Shown: positions 1-13,400, counted from the stretch's first letter. The stretch: DNA of 64,000 nucleotides from Sarcocystis neurona (GCA_000727475.1 KL647316.1:1343750-1407749); one strand, 5' to 3'. Numbers and translations: made by a program. The notes: generated by a model from the letters alone, not told the origin.

Positions 1-1660
1 ATACGTTGCTAGCTACATGTACACATATACACGTGTGCATATGTAGATATATATATGAACTTTGTGTGTGTCTCCTTCTCCCTCTACACGCCTTCTTCGT
101 CTACACGTATGTGTGTTCCAGCGTCTGCATGCATCTATGTGTACACTATGCATGTATATATATGTATCCGTTCGTCTCTCTTCCTATGTATCTATATACA
201 CGCCAGTGCATCTTCTTCTGCAACGCATGTCTACACACATATATATGTATATGTATACGTATGTGCATATGTTTACCTGTCTCTCTGTCTCTCTGTCTCC
301 CTGTCTCCTGCTGCCTGTCTCCCGCTTCCTGTCTCCCGCTCTCTGTCTCCTGCTGCCTGTCTCCTGCTGCCCGTCTCCTGCTACCCGTCTCCTGCTGCCC
401 GTTTCCTGCTGCCCGTCTCCTGCTGCCCGTCTCCTGCTGCCCGTTTCCTGCTGCCCGTTTCCTGCTGCCCGTCTCCTGCTGCCCGTCTCCTGCTGCCTGT
501 CTCCCGCTTCGTGTCTCCCGCTTCGTGTCTCCCTGTCTACGTACCGCTATGCGTGGACGCGTCTGCCCATTCTTTTTGTGGAGTTGTATACCACTGTTTT
601 CTCCCTCCCCACATGTTTTATGTGCTGCTCTTGTCCACGCGAATTGTTCTTGGCAGACGAAGAGTTCTTCTCGCGTATATGTAGCAGATGTGGCCGTGGC
701 ACATTCCTACGACGTACCCGCACACCGCGCCGTTTTCTGAGGCGTCGTAAGGACACAGAGACGCGGGACCACCTCCGCATTCTCCGAGTGCTGTTGCATG
801 CGTGGCGCATGCAGGCACCCACGTGCGAGAGCCGCGCGCATGCAGGCGCAGCCAAAGAGAATTTGCTTCCATACGACTGCTGCCCTATACTCCTGCATGC
901 GTACCTGCTCCTCTATCTCTACGCTGCGGATGGACCCGCCTGCTTCTTCTCCTTTTATACGCATGAATATCGGCCTGACAATCGCCGTACCCAGAAGTCC
1001 GTATATATATATATATGCAAATGTTTGTACACATATAAATACATATATATATATATATACACATATATTTACATATATATATGTATGTATAAACACCCAT
1101 ACATGTACCCCTTTGCCTAAGTACGTATGTATATACATACAAATTCATGTTTGTATACATATATATATATATATGTATAGACAGACAGACACATATCTAT
1201 ATCTGTATCTTTCTATCTATGTGTATGTCTCTCTCTGTCTCTCTCTCTCTCTATATATATATGTAGAGAGAGATATGTACGTGTATGTGTCTATGTATAA
1301 ACACCCATACATGTAATCCCTTGGTCCAACTATATATGTATGTATTTCATTTATATGTATATATACATTTACCCCTACATATATATGTATTCATCCACAT
1401 ATATATATATATATATATTTCTTCATATATATACATATATATTCATGTGAATACATATATGTGTATATATGTACATATACACATATCTATATGTCTATAT
1501 ATATATGTATGTACGTTTGTATATATATGTGTAAACACCCATAGGTGTTCCCACTCGTCCTCCACATACGTAGATGACTTTGACTTTACATGAGAAATGC
1601 CGTGCCACCGTCCGTGTGTATTACGTCCAAATACAGAGACATCCCTTTCTCTGTCTTCAG
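1..1660. repeat. 5' flank of RCC1 gene: minisatellite and TA/GT microsatellites
   Basis: Holds a 14-bp minisatellite (ctgctgcccgtctc, about 300-520, roughly 16 copies), TA/GTAT microsatellite at 1000-1550, and three copies of a taaacaccca motif near 1088, 1296 and 1531. One weak exon candidate (657-746, acceptor tggcag, donor gtaagg, encoding EEFFSRICSRCGRG) could be an upstream exon. Long open frames here are Cys/Leu/Tyr microsatellite artefacts. Confidence 0.6.
300..520. repeat. 14-bp minisatellite
   Basis: About 16 tandem copies of ctgctgcccgt(c/t)tc, bounded by ctgtctc variants. 14 is not a multiple of 3, so all three + frames stay open with rotating Cys/Leu/Pro text; not coding. Confidence 0.85.
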
Positions 1661-1829
1661 AGATTTACACATGAATTTCTGCCTGCTGAGCGATGGGTTC
1701 GAACAGCAGAGGTAGGTCCACTGTCTCGCTGCTCGCATGCATGCGCCTCCGTGGGTACGCAGCTGCAGGAGGCAGGTGAATTTGTGACAGACGTCGCGTG
1801 CGGCCCGGACTGGACCCTCTGCAGCACAG
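1661..1829 (+). CDS. RCC1 gene, early exon(s): first half of blade 1
   Basis: Open frame ending [16 protein letters not shown] then one extra G before the donor gtacgc at 1830. This is the VxxVACGxxHSxxLT half of an RCC1 repeat. The acceptor ctgtcttcag precedes 1661. An optional 57-bp intron (donor gtaggt at 1712, acceptor ctgcag before 1769) keeps the same phase, so either one exon or two is possible. The leftover G joins CG at 3877 to give Ala, and the repeat continues [13 protein letters not shown]. Earlier exons and the start codon are not identified. Confidence 0.6.
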
Positions 1830-4800
1830 GTACGCGTGTTCTCCTCTTCCTCTGCTGCTCTTCACTCTCTGCAGTTCCTCCGCAGAAGTGTGTAGTAACT
1901 TCCGCAGAGACGTGGAGGTCTACGCAGACGGTCAGTCAAAAGCTGCTAGACACGTACGTGGGCGAAGAGGCGCACGCTTTGTATGTCATTGTTTTTGAGA
2001 ATCTATCTATATCTTACGCTTTTTCGCTCTCTCTCTATCTGGAGGGACGTAAGTACGTAGAGGTACACCTTTGTATGTAGGTACGTCCATTCATATATAT
2101 CCATACGTACGGTCACATATGTATGCACGTGTGTCTACGTATGTTGTATACCTATGTCCGCAGCTACTTTCATAAATGCGGTCGTGTGTATCTACGTATA
2201 TGCGGATTCTGTGTACACATATATGTAGATATATTCATCACGTAGAGAGACACCCCACGGACACGTAAGTAGATATGTGGCATTGGTGGTCGCGATCTGT
2301 ACATGCATGCACTCCAGCGCCCATGAACTCGTTCGTGCGCAACCCTAGTTACATCTGCCTATGTACGAAGGAGCATGCAAACATACATATATATATATAT
2401 CTGCTTGCGTATATACAAATAATCGATAGGGCCACTTGAGGAAAGGAAGGCGCATACTTGCAAGGATATGTATATATACTGCAGCCTGTGTGTGTGTACG
2501 GTTGCGTGGGCGTTAACGCACTTCGACAGATGCCGCTGCGTTTTGCTTGAGCGTCCCTGCTGAAATTCCTATCTTGAAATGCGGGTCACGCTTCTATTCC
2601 TGATATACTCCTTTCTGAGGCCCTGCTGTTACATCACTGCCAGCAACGTTACGACTGTTCTTCACGTTGCTGTTGCTGCTGCTGCTACTGGTGCTGCTGG
2701 TGCTGGTGCTGCTGGTGCTGGTGCTGCTGGTGCTGGTGCTGCTGGTGCTGGTGCTGCTGGTGCTGGTGCTGCTGGTGCTGGTGCTGCTGGTGCTGGTGCT
2801 GCTGCTGGTGGTGCTGCTGCTGTTACCGGTGNNNNNNNNNNNNNNNNNNNNNNNNNNNNNNNNNNNNNNNNNNNNNNNNNNNNNNNNNNNNNNNNNNNNN
2901 NNNNNNNNNNNNNNNNNNNNNNNNNNNNNNNNNNNNNNNNNNNNNNNNNNNNNNNNNNNNNNNNNNNNNNNNNNNNNNNNNNNNNNNNNNNNNNNNNNNN
3001 NNNNNNNNNNNNNNNNNNNNNNNNNNNNNNNNNNNNNNNNNNNNNNNNNNNNNNNNNNNNNNNNNNNNNNNNNNNNNNNNNNNNNNNNNNNNNNNNNNNN
3101 NNNNNNNNNNNNNNNNNNNNNNNNNNNNNNNNNNNNNNNNNNNNNNNNNNNNNNNNNNNNNNNNNNNNNNNNNNNNNNNNNNNNNNNNNNNNNNNNNNNN
3201 NNNNNNNNNNNNNNNNNNNNNNNNNNNNNNNNNNNNNNNNNNNNNNNNNNNNNNNNNNNNNNNNNNNNNNNNNNNNNNNNNNNNNNNNNNNNNNNNNNNN
3301 NNNNNNNNNNNNNNNNNNNNNNNNNNNNNNNNNNNNNNNNNNNNNNNNNNNNNNNNNNNNNNNNNNNNNNNNNNNNNNNNNNNNNNNNNNNNNNNNNNNN
3401 NNNNNNNNNNNNNNNNNNNNNNNNNNNNNNNNNNNNNNNNNNNNNNNNNNNNNNNNNNNNNNNNNNNNNNNNNNNNNNNNNNNNNNNNNNNNNNNNNNNN
3501 NNNNNNNNNNNNNNNNNNNNNNNNNNNNNNNNNNNNNNNNNNNNNNNNNNNNNNNNNNNNNNNNNNNNNNNNNNNNNNNNNNNNNNNNNNCTGGTGCTGC
3601 TGCTGCTGCTGGTGCTGCTGCTGCTACCGGTGCTGCTGCTGCTACCGGTGCTGCTTCTGCCACCGGTGCTGCTGCTGCTGCTACCGGTGCTGCTGCTGCT
3701 ACCAGGGCTGCCGCTGTTACCCGTGCCGTCGCTGCCCCTGCTGCTGTTGCCACTGTTGCCGCTGCTGCTCTTGCCGCTGCTGTTGCTGCTGCTGCTCTTG
3801 CTGCGGTTCTTCGTGCTGCTGCCGTCTACGTTGTATAGTTGGTCGTTTTTTGGTGTTGCTGCTGCTGTTTGTTTAGCGAGTCGCCGCGTGTACGCTGCGG
3901 GTCGAGCAGATTTTGGCGTGACAGGGCGGGGGCCGAGCAGCAACTGTTCGCTTTTTGAAGAACTGGAGTTTTTCCGCCCTATTCTGAAGCCCGAGACCTA
4001 CAAGGCAGAGCAGCAGTGGCTGCAACAGCAGCTGGCCGGCCTCCTCTCCGAGCACCAGCAGCAGCAGAACAAAGGTCGCGGGCAGCAGCAGGCGCAACAC
4101 GACCAACACCGGGCGCGGCAGCAGCAGACGTATCAGCAACAACGGCAGCCGCCGACAGAACACCGAGGACATTGGCGGCAGCAGCAGCCGCAGCACCGAT
4201 TGCCCACCGTCCGGCAACAACAACAGCAGAGCCTTCAACCGGGGCCGCAGCACCAGCAGCGCCAGGGCGGACAGGAGGAGGAAGAGGAGCAGCAGCAGCA
4301 GCATTTCGAGCGTCTGCAACAGCAGCACCAGCAGCATCAGCACCACCACTTGTCAGCAAAACAAGACGCGCAGACGCAGCAGCTGCAGAAGTCGCAGCAG
4401 CCGGAGCTGCAGCACCACGTCGACCTGAAGGATCTGCAGCAAAAAGCAAGCCCCAGCGAGAATGCTGCGCATACTACGCGACAGCGGCGACAGCAGGGAC
4501 ATCCGCAGCAGCCCCAGGGGAAAAATTGGCTCAGATTGCACCAGGTTCCTGCGCTGCAGCAACAGCAGCAACAACAAACGTTCAGCAGCGATAGCAGGAT
4601 TCCGCCGCAGAGATCACTCACAGAAGATAGCAGAGTCTTATTTGCTCGATCAACGCAGCAGCAGTACTTGACTGTCTCGGCCGTTTGCTCCGCGGCGCAA
4701 CAGCCGCAACAAAAGCAGATGGGAGGTGCGGAGGAGGAACAGCAACTGCGCGAGCTGGCAAGAGGTGAACAGCGACAGCGGCGTGGCTCGGGGCCGCAGC

Positions 4801-6146
4801 AGCTTCGCGGGCAGCCACAGCAGCAGCAATATTCAGGGGCACAGCAGCAGCAGCAGCACGAAGGCGGAAGGCCAACACAAAAACAGCAGCAGAGGACGCA
4901 TGAGCAGCAGCTGTCCGAAGCCGAGCAGCAGCGGTCCGAGAAGAAGCAGCAACAGCGACAGCAATGGGAGCAGCAGCAAAAGCAGCAATTGGAGCAGCAG
5001 CAGCAGGAGTGGGCGCACCAGCAGCGGATGCGGAGACTGTTGCCTGGAGTGGGTATGTTTCGTTGGCCAGCGCCGCAGCAACACAAGCGCATGCCTTTGG
5101 GGAGCCCCTTCTGTCCTGCAGCAGGGGAGGCCGGGGGAGCAGGCGTTGAGGCAGCAGCAGCAGCAGCGGCAGACGCAGCAGGAGGGAACACGTGGGAGAG
5201 ACGCACGCCAGAGGCCTGGCAACAGCAGCAGCAGCAGGCAAGGAACAGCGCGACGGACCCAGCAGCAGAAGGACACCCGCTGCTGCACTCCTCAGAGCTG
5301 CAGACGCGTCCAGCAGAAAGAGAAGTGCTGCCGCTGCAGCTCGTCTGCGGCCTGTGGCACTCGCTGCTGCTGACGAGCGACGGGCGCGTCTGGGCGTGGG
5401 GAAGCAACGCTGAAGGACAGCTGGGCAGAGAAATACCAGAAGTAAAGGCCACACTTGCTCTCTCCAGTTCCTTGGTCGTCCGTCTCTACCCCTGTCTTTC
5501 TACATGCGTATACGTATGTATATGTGTGCACCAGCACTCCCGCAGCGTCGCAATATACATACAAGGAAACGAATCCGCTCTTCTCTACCCGTTCGTTAAA
5601 CACGCTGCCTATCACCTATATATGTGTCTGTAGAGACACAGCCACAACTGTATAAGTTTCTACTCCGGAGTGTATATGTATGTGTATGTGTGTGTATCTG
5701 TATGTATATGTATGTGTATGTATATGTATGGGTATGTATGTGTTTGTGTGTACGTATACGTATGGATGTGTGTGTCTTTGTATGTATGTATGTCTGTTCA
5801 TATGTGTGTGTACATATATGGATACGCATGTACCTCTGTGTTTTTGTGGAGGTGTAGGGGCATAAATACAGGTATGTACGTATGCATGTACGTATGTCAC
5901 GTACGTATGTGTATGTACGTATTTGTGGGCACTTATATATGTATTCTTGTGTATATACGTATGTATCAATCTGTACGTATGTATCTCTGAATATATATAT
6001 ATATATATGGATACATGTTTGTTGGGTCCCAACATTCTCCGGGAATAGACACACCACGTCTACGTATTTAGTTGGCCCGAGGTGCGTCCTGGCACGCGTA
6101 CATAAGGACGCACCGAATACACATGTCTATTCATATATATACATAC

Positions 6147-6181
<35 letters not shown>

Positions 6182-9100
6182 TACATCTGTATCTGTGTAT
6201 CTCTCTCTCCGTATATATATATATACGTGTGCGTGTGGCCATATGCAGATGCGTATATAGGTATGCAGATGCGCGCGTGGACAGGCGTCGTCGAGGGCTA
6301 CGCAGGTGGACTTCCCGGCAGCAATTTGGAGGGCAGGGAGACACGTGTATTTTCACACATGTATTTTTGCATATGCACGTCCACATGCGTGGAGACATGC
6401 ACATATATATATGTATATATGTATGTATATGTATATGTGGAAGAAGGAGAAACGACAATGAAGTCGGAGACTCTGCTGACATCCGTATACTTGTCTATAC
6501 GTATATGTCTGTATATGTGCACGAAAGTGAATATATCTGTATGCATGGGTATACACATGTGCATAAATATATATGTGTATGTGTAGTCGTATTTATATAC
6601 TTACAGGACATTCTGATACACACACGTCGGTCTGTATCTATGTACATGTCTATGTATGTAGTGAAGACGTATGTATATATTTAGAGAGGAACCTGAATGC
6701 GCTGGTATGTGCGCATCGATGTGTATATGTATGTATCCGTGTAGATGTGTGTATATATTCAGACAGAGAGAGGAATATGCATGCGCAAGTATCTGCGTAT
6801 CAACATATGTATGTATATATATATATATATCCGAGTAAACGTGTGTATGCATTTAGAGAGAGAGGGAGGAACCTGCATGCGCAGGTATCTGCGTATCAAT
6901 ATATGAATATATGTGTATGTGTATGTATGTGTGTATACGTATATATGTCTAAGTGTATGGAGCTGCGTGGTGCCTTGTGCCGCACCTCATGAGCGGCAAC
7001 AGAAGACGTGGGCCGGGCAGAGAGAGACGAAGCAAGAACTGCTGTCCTCCTCGACTGTGCGGATTTCCCTCTTCTGTCGTCGTCCTTCTTTTGAACAACG
7101 CATCGCTGGATCTTCGGTTCTGCTTCTGTCTCTGGGTGGTGGCCTTGCCCTACCGGCTTTTGGGAGCCAGAGACTGCGCTGCGGTGTTGTGCAGTGCCGC
7201 CGCTTTGCTGTGGGGCTGCTGGCCCCCTGGGCAGTTGCCGTGCTGCTGTCTTCTTTGCTTTTGCTGTTCTACTGTGTTGCTGCTGCTGCTGCTGGGCTGC
7301 TGAGGCGCCGCAACGCTGCTGCTGCTGGTTCGCTCTGCGCTGCTGGTGCGGCTGCCGCTGCCACTGCTGCGGCTGCTCTCCTGCCGTCGTTACCGCCCTC
7401 ATGCTCGTGTGCTGGACTGCCGCTGTTGTGGTGCTTTGCTTCTGCTGCGGCTGCGCTGCTCTGCTGCTCGTGCTGCCGCCGTTCTGCACTGCTGCTTCTG
7501 CTGCGGCTCTTTGCCGGCGCTGCCGTCGCTGTCTCCGTGTGCTGGGGCTGAGACGCGTCCATCCCCTCATCATCTTCCTCGTCTGCTTCTGCTGCTGGTG
7601 CGGTGTGTTCTTTTTTGCCGCTGCACTGCGGGCTACAGACGGCAGCAACGCCAGCGCCGGAGTGCGCCTACGCCGCCTACCCGGTGCTGCTGCACGGCTT
7701 CTTCTTTGCCAACAAAAGGGTCGTGCAGGTTGCCGCCGCTGCTGAGCAGTCGCTTGCAATGACTGGTAGGCTATCCATATATGCATGTATATGTATATCT
7801 ACACTCGTGTATACACATATACACATATACGCACACATGCATGCGTATATATATCTATTTGAGTGCATATATTTCCGTAGATGTCTAGGCAGGCCTGTGT
7901 ACACATACATATCTGCGCTCACGTTTGTCTACAAACGTGTAATATGCGTGGCGTGTGCCCACATATAAGCGCGTGTGTCTGATGGGAATACGCCGGACGC
8001 ATGCGTCTCTCGTGCCCGTGTAGACCAGCACACACAAGCATGCACGCTTCTCTAATCTTCGTCAGGCCTTCTGAACACACGTATATATGTGGACGCACAC
8101 GTACATAAATACACGTATATGTTTCTCTCTGCAACTATTTGTATATACATAGATATATACGTATGCGTAGATGCATGCGTATATCTGTTTATATATGCGT
8201 CTATATATAGATGCTTGGCTCTTCCATATATCAGCACTTACGCGTATCTGCCCAACAATATAGCTATATATACACGCGTATATGTACATGTGTGAATGCC
8301 GTCATACGTATATCTTCTTGTATTTCTACGTGTGTCTGCGTATATGTATGTCCGCGTGTATGGAAGTCTGCATGCGTCTATGTGTGTGTGCGTAAACGTA
8401 CGCAAATAGACTTGTGTGTACCGATATACTCTCTCCCCCTCTCTCGCTGTCTCTCTCTACGTACACGTAGACGAATATGTGTGGATGAATACGCGAATAT
8501 GGGTACACAATATATATATATACATATATATGTGTCTGCGTGTGTGTACGGCTGCTTCAGAAGATGGAACGCTTTACGCCTGGGGAGGGCCGTGGGGTCG
8601 TGCGCCTTTCCCGGTGACGCTAAGTCCTCGCTACGAGAAGGTACCCTCACTTCTTGTCCGTCTTCTTCTCCTCCCACTTTCGCCTTTCTTCGTCTCCCTT
8701 TATCTCTGAATTTCTCCATACTGGTCCTCTTCACCGCGACGCATGCGGGTGGCGCTCATTTCCCGGCTCAACACGGAAGAAGATACTCCACACAACAGCA
8801 GCGCTTCATCAACGCTACCCCATGCGTCTCTCTCACACACCAGAGAAAAAGGCTTTCCTCGGTTCCTCTGCCGTCTGCCACGACCGTCAAGTACTGCAGA
8901 TGCGCATGCAAGGACTCCGTCTCGCGTGTCTCTGCGCGGGCCGTGTGACTTACATAGAAGTACATGTATATATACCTGTGTGTAGAAGGAGGGGCGGACA
9001 TCTGCAGCCAACGATATCTCCTTGCCAAGACTAGACGTTGCGATATGTTTGTTCCTTGGTGCCTCCGTGGAGGAGGTGAATCTCTTGGTCCACTTCGTTT

Positions 9101-10440
9101 CACCGACGTACGCACCGCCATACACATATATGTATGTGTTACGCACGTATACAGACATACGCCTTCTTAGATAGCCATCACGGGGTGTAGGTGCAGCACA
9201 GTGCTTACACATATGTGTGTATATATATAGCGTCAATGCGTGTATACGTGCGGCAGTGCTTATATGTATATGTGTACATGTATGCGTGTATAGACAGCCG
9301 GGTCAGTAGGCAGTCAGTACGCTACGCAGGCGTGTGTGTAGTGGGAAGCGCCTTCCGTGTGGCGTCGTGGCGTCTTCGGTGCGTCCGCGTCCGGCGTGCT
9401 GCGACATATGTATTTTCTCGAGGAAGAAGGCGAAACTCTTCCCGAGGCAGCAGATGGCCCCCACTGTTTCTCTCTGTGTGTCTCCCTCTGTCTCTCTGTG
9501 TGTCTGTCTCTGCCCCTGCCCGTGTCTCTCTGTGTGTCTCTCTTGCTGTCTCTCTTTCTCTGCCTGTGTGTCTCCCTGTGTGTCTCCCTGCGTCTCTCTG
9601 TGTGCATGTGTCTATTTCTATCTGTGTCTCTCTGTGTGTGTCTCTCCCCCTGTCTCTCTGTGTCTGTCTCCGTTTCTCTCTGTCTCTCTTTCTGTCTGTC
9701 TCTGGCGGTCTCGCCCCCCCTGTCTCTGTGTGTCTCCCTCTGTCTCTCCCTGTCTCCCTGTGTCTGTCTGCCCCCCCTGTCTCTCTCTGTGGCTGTCTCC
9801 GTTTCCGTCTGTCTCTCTCTGTCTCTGTGTGTCTCTCCCTCTGTGTCTCTCTGTCTGTCTCTCTGTGTGTCTCTTGCTGTCTCCTTCCTTTGCGTCCCTG
9901 CCTGTCCCTCTCTGTCTACTTCTGCTTCTCTGTTTGTCCCTCTACCCTCCTTGTGTTGGCATGTGTCGGCGTCTGTCAGGCGAGCTGCATTTCTTTCTAT
10001 GGGCGCCCACGTCGCTCTCTCTATCTGCCTCCCCCCGTGGCATGCGCGCGCGAACTTCCTTCCTGTGCGCGTGTACACACATATATATATGTGCACGTGG
10101 ATGTCTACGTAGGCACGTCTGAAGGAAGGAAGAACTCCACACAGATGAGGATAGACGCCTGCACACCACGCGCCCCCGCAGACAGGCAGTCGCACGAGAA
10201 AAGGAGGGGGACGTGTGTTACACCTCCGTTTGCTCTCCTCAGCAGTGCCCGGGCGGGACGTGCCTTTCTCTTCCTTCTGCCCGTGAAGTGCGTCAAAGTG
10301 TGTACCTCACGGACGCATATACACATCCACCCGAAAGCCAGACGTAGAGGTAGATATACCTGTCTCTGCATATATACATATATATACATACGTATGGATG
10401 CTTCTCTCTCTCTCTGTGGAGATACAGATGTGTCTGCACA

Positions 10441-10471
<31 letters not shown>

Positions 10472-13400
10472 GTATGCTTTCTCTCTGACACTTCCTATGT
10501 TTCTGTATATGTTTGCGTAGGTGTGTCTATACGAGAATTTGTAGACGAGACAGACGTGCCTGTGGAGAAGGAATCATTCAGATACATATATATATGTATA
10601 TATGCACACATTTATATATGTGTATATGTATATGCATGCTTGCGTGTGTGTTTGTGGGGACGCGGAGGAGTGTGCTGCGGGCGTCTCGTAAATACAAACG
10701 ATGGTCACTCATATTTTGATGTCGCGTGCTGCCTGTTGCTGATGCTTGAGGAAAAGTACTACTTCATCTCGAAGGTTCGGCACACACCAGCAACCATATA
10801 TTACCTGCGCTCCACACGTCACCTTCCGGCGTGACTCGGTCCTGTTCTCTCTGCTGCCTGCGCCCGTGTCTCGTCGTCAATATCCTGCGTACGTGCGCAT
10901 TTGCAGAGGTACAGGAGGCGCTGCTGTACTCGTAAGAACAGCCCTGCTGTGTATATGTATGTATGTCTACATGTGTTTGCAACAACGACGTTCCTCTTGC
11001 ATTCTCCGCACAAATATACATATATATGTATGTATGTGTATACATGTATATGCGTATGTATCTGTGTATGTATATGCATGTATGTATGTATATGTATGTA
11101 CGTATGTATATGTATGTACGTATGTATATGTATGTACGTATGTATATGTATGTACGTATGCATATGTATGTACGAATGTAGATGTACGTAGGTATGTATG
11201 TATATGTATGTATGCACGTATGTATGTATATGTATGTATGTATATGTATGTATGTATATGTATGTATGTATATGTATGTATGTATATGTATGTATGTATA
11301 TGTATGTATGTATATGTATGTATATGCAAGGAGGTATGTATATGTATGTACGTATGTATATGAATGTGTGTATGTATATGTGTGTGTGTATGTATATGTA
11401 CATGTATGTATATGTATGTAGGTATGTGTATGTATATGTATGTATGTGTATGTGTGTATGTATATGTATGTATGTGTATGTGTGTATGTATATGTATGTA
11501 TTTCTATGTATGTATGTATATGTATGTATGTATGTTGTATGCGTATGTACGTATGTATGTGTGTATGTATATGTATATATATGTATGTGTCTGGAAGTAT
11601 GTGTTATATCGTTGCAGATGTGTAGAGATTCGTCGACGTTCGAGAATAGATGACTGTCTGCCAGCATGTGTACATATACAAGAAGACGTCTCGGTGTGCC
11701 TTCTTAGCAGGCACGAATATACGAATATACACGTGCGTATGAAAAGAAATGCCACTGAGTAACGGCGCACGCATCTCACTCGTAGACAGCAACTTCGGCT
11801 TCTGCCGTTTGTGGCCTGCAGAGACGTGCAGACAAGTACGCAGCAAGGATAAGTCAAGAAGAAGTTCGCGGGAGTAGCCAACAGACTGTCCTCCTGCTGC
11901 GGCTTGTGCCGTCGAGCAGGTGAAGAAACATGCGCAGAAGAGAAAGCTGTCTATGGGTCACACACACATGTGCATATGCATGCGCTGACGTACTCGTGGT
12001 TCTGCTGCTGCGTGTGTAGCAAATTTTTTGTACTCTGTCTCTCCGTCTCTCGTGTACACGTGTGTATCTGCCACACGAAGTGAGAAGACTGGCTGTTGCT
12101 GCGATGCGAGGGACGCAGGATATCGAAGAAATACCTGCTGTTCTACCCGAAGGAGAGTCCGACGTGTGCTGCGCACTGTGCAGTCCCCTGTCACGAAGAT
12201 GCAAATATATATATATATGTATATGTATATACACATGTGCATATGTCTGAAGGACCAGAGAAGAGTTTCGCCGCTCGTGCGACAGAGGGCTACTCTTAGA
12301 AGAAAGTGAACTGCAGCGGATCTGGGTAGGAAGAGAAGATGAGGCTGTTCTGCTGCTGTGCTGCTGCTCCTCTTTTGCGGTGTTGCTGCAGAGTGCGCTG
12401 AAAGAATTTGTAGCGAAAATTGGCGCAGGGTGGGCAGCGCCCGTGGGACGCGACTACTTCCTCGCTCTCGCGGGTAACGCTGCATGTATCTGCTTCTATC
12501 AATATACAAACGGAACGTTTCTTGGCTTCTTTTACTAGACGCACACACACATACACCTCTTTGTTCAGGTCTGCGTCTCTCGCCATATACTCACGGAAAA
12601 CACTTTCGTGTATGTCTAGACATACATATACACACACGTCTTCGTTTCTATTAGCGTCTGTCTCTACTGTACGCACGTAGAATAAATGTATGTTGTTGAC
12701 CACGCATATACACATATATATGCATACACATATTGACCATGCGTACACATATATATACATATGCATGTATATATATGTGCGTGTTTGTTTGCACGTACAT
12801 CTGTCGATCTACGAACGTAGAGTACCGTTACGTCGTTTCCTCTCTCTCTCTCTATACATATGTGTATATATATAAATACATACCAGTTAGTTTGCATCTG
12901 CGTCTATCGCTACACATATGTAGAAGCGGTTTACACTACCAACGCATGTATGTATATATATATATACGTGTATATCTGTATTTGCGCGCCTGCGTCTCCC
13001 GGTATATGCGTATTGCTGATTGCATGTATACACACACATATATTTACATACATACGTATATGTATATATGTATATATATGTGTATGTATTGTTGTTGGCA
13101 GGTTGAGAAGTCCTTGCCTTCTCTTTGTCTGTGTGGCTGTCCAATTGTACCTTCACGCTACAGACACATGTTGCGACTCTCCATACACACACACGCACAG
13201 TCCTTCTCTGCATGCGATGAAATACACGTCGGCCCACGACTTTCCTACGTCAACGTCAACAACGTCTTCTTGTCTATATATATATATATATGTATATGTA
13301 TATGTATGTGTATGTGTATGTGTATGTGTGTTATACTGACTCTCTACTAGACACACGCGCTGAGGAGGCTGCCGACATATGTTCATATCTAGACAGAGCG

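Larger units (their letters stand above)
8960..12391. repeat. RCC1 intron(s): CTGTGTGTCTC and GTATGTATAT arrays
   Basis: Contains a pyrimidine/GT array of the form ctctgtgtgtctc (9460-9960), TA runs (10370-10470) and a long GTATGTATAT array in 14- and 18-bp periods (11050-11590). One or more exons for blade 4 should lie here. Weak candidates are a 25-base exon 10907-10931 (acceptor ttgcag, donor gtaaga) and an open interval at 11822-11931 ([19 protein letters not shown]). Neither shows an RCC1 motif. Confidence 0.5.

Noticed and set aside
6..1316. Overlapping 200-350 codon frames rich in Cys, Leu, Tyr and Ile
   Set aside because: They run through the 14-bp minisatellite and TA/GT microsatellite; composition is repeat-driven and no domain or splice structure appears.
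2667..3876. Poly-Leu or poly-Ala N-terminus joined to the RCC1 polyQ frame
   Set aside because: It is translation of the CTG tract and the N gap. A T-rich acceptor (gtttag) at 3876 and a phase match to 1829 place it in an intron.
4016..5454. Long - strand Cys/Leu/Ala frames opposite the polyQ exon
   Set aside because: Shadows of CAG repeats; the + frame carries the RCC1 motifs.
9314..10195. 293-codon - frame of Arg/Thr/Glu/Asp repeats resembling a charged RD/RE protein
   Set aside because: Complement of the CTCTGTGTGTCTC array; every residue pattern follows the repeat.
10577..10689. VCLWGRGG string as the missing RCC1 half-blade
   Set aside because: The conserved Gly of GxLYxWG is absent and the frame upstream is GT microsatellite.
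10819..11667. 282-codon - frame of His/Ile/Thr/Tyr
   Set aside because: Translation of the GTATGTATAT array.
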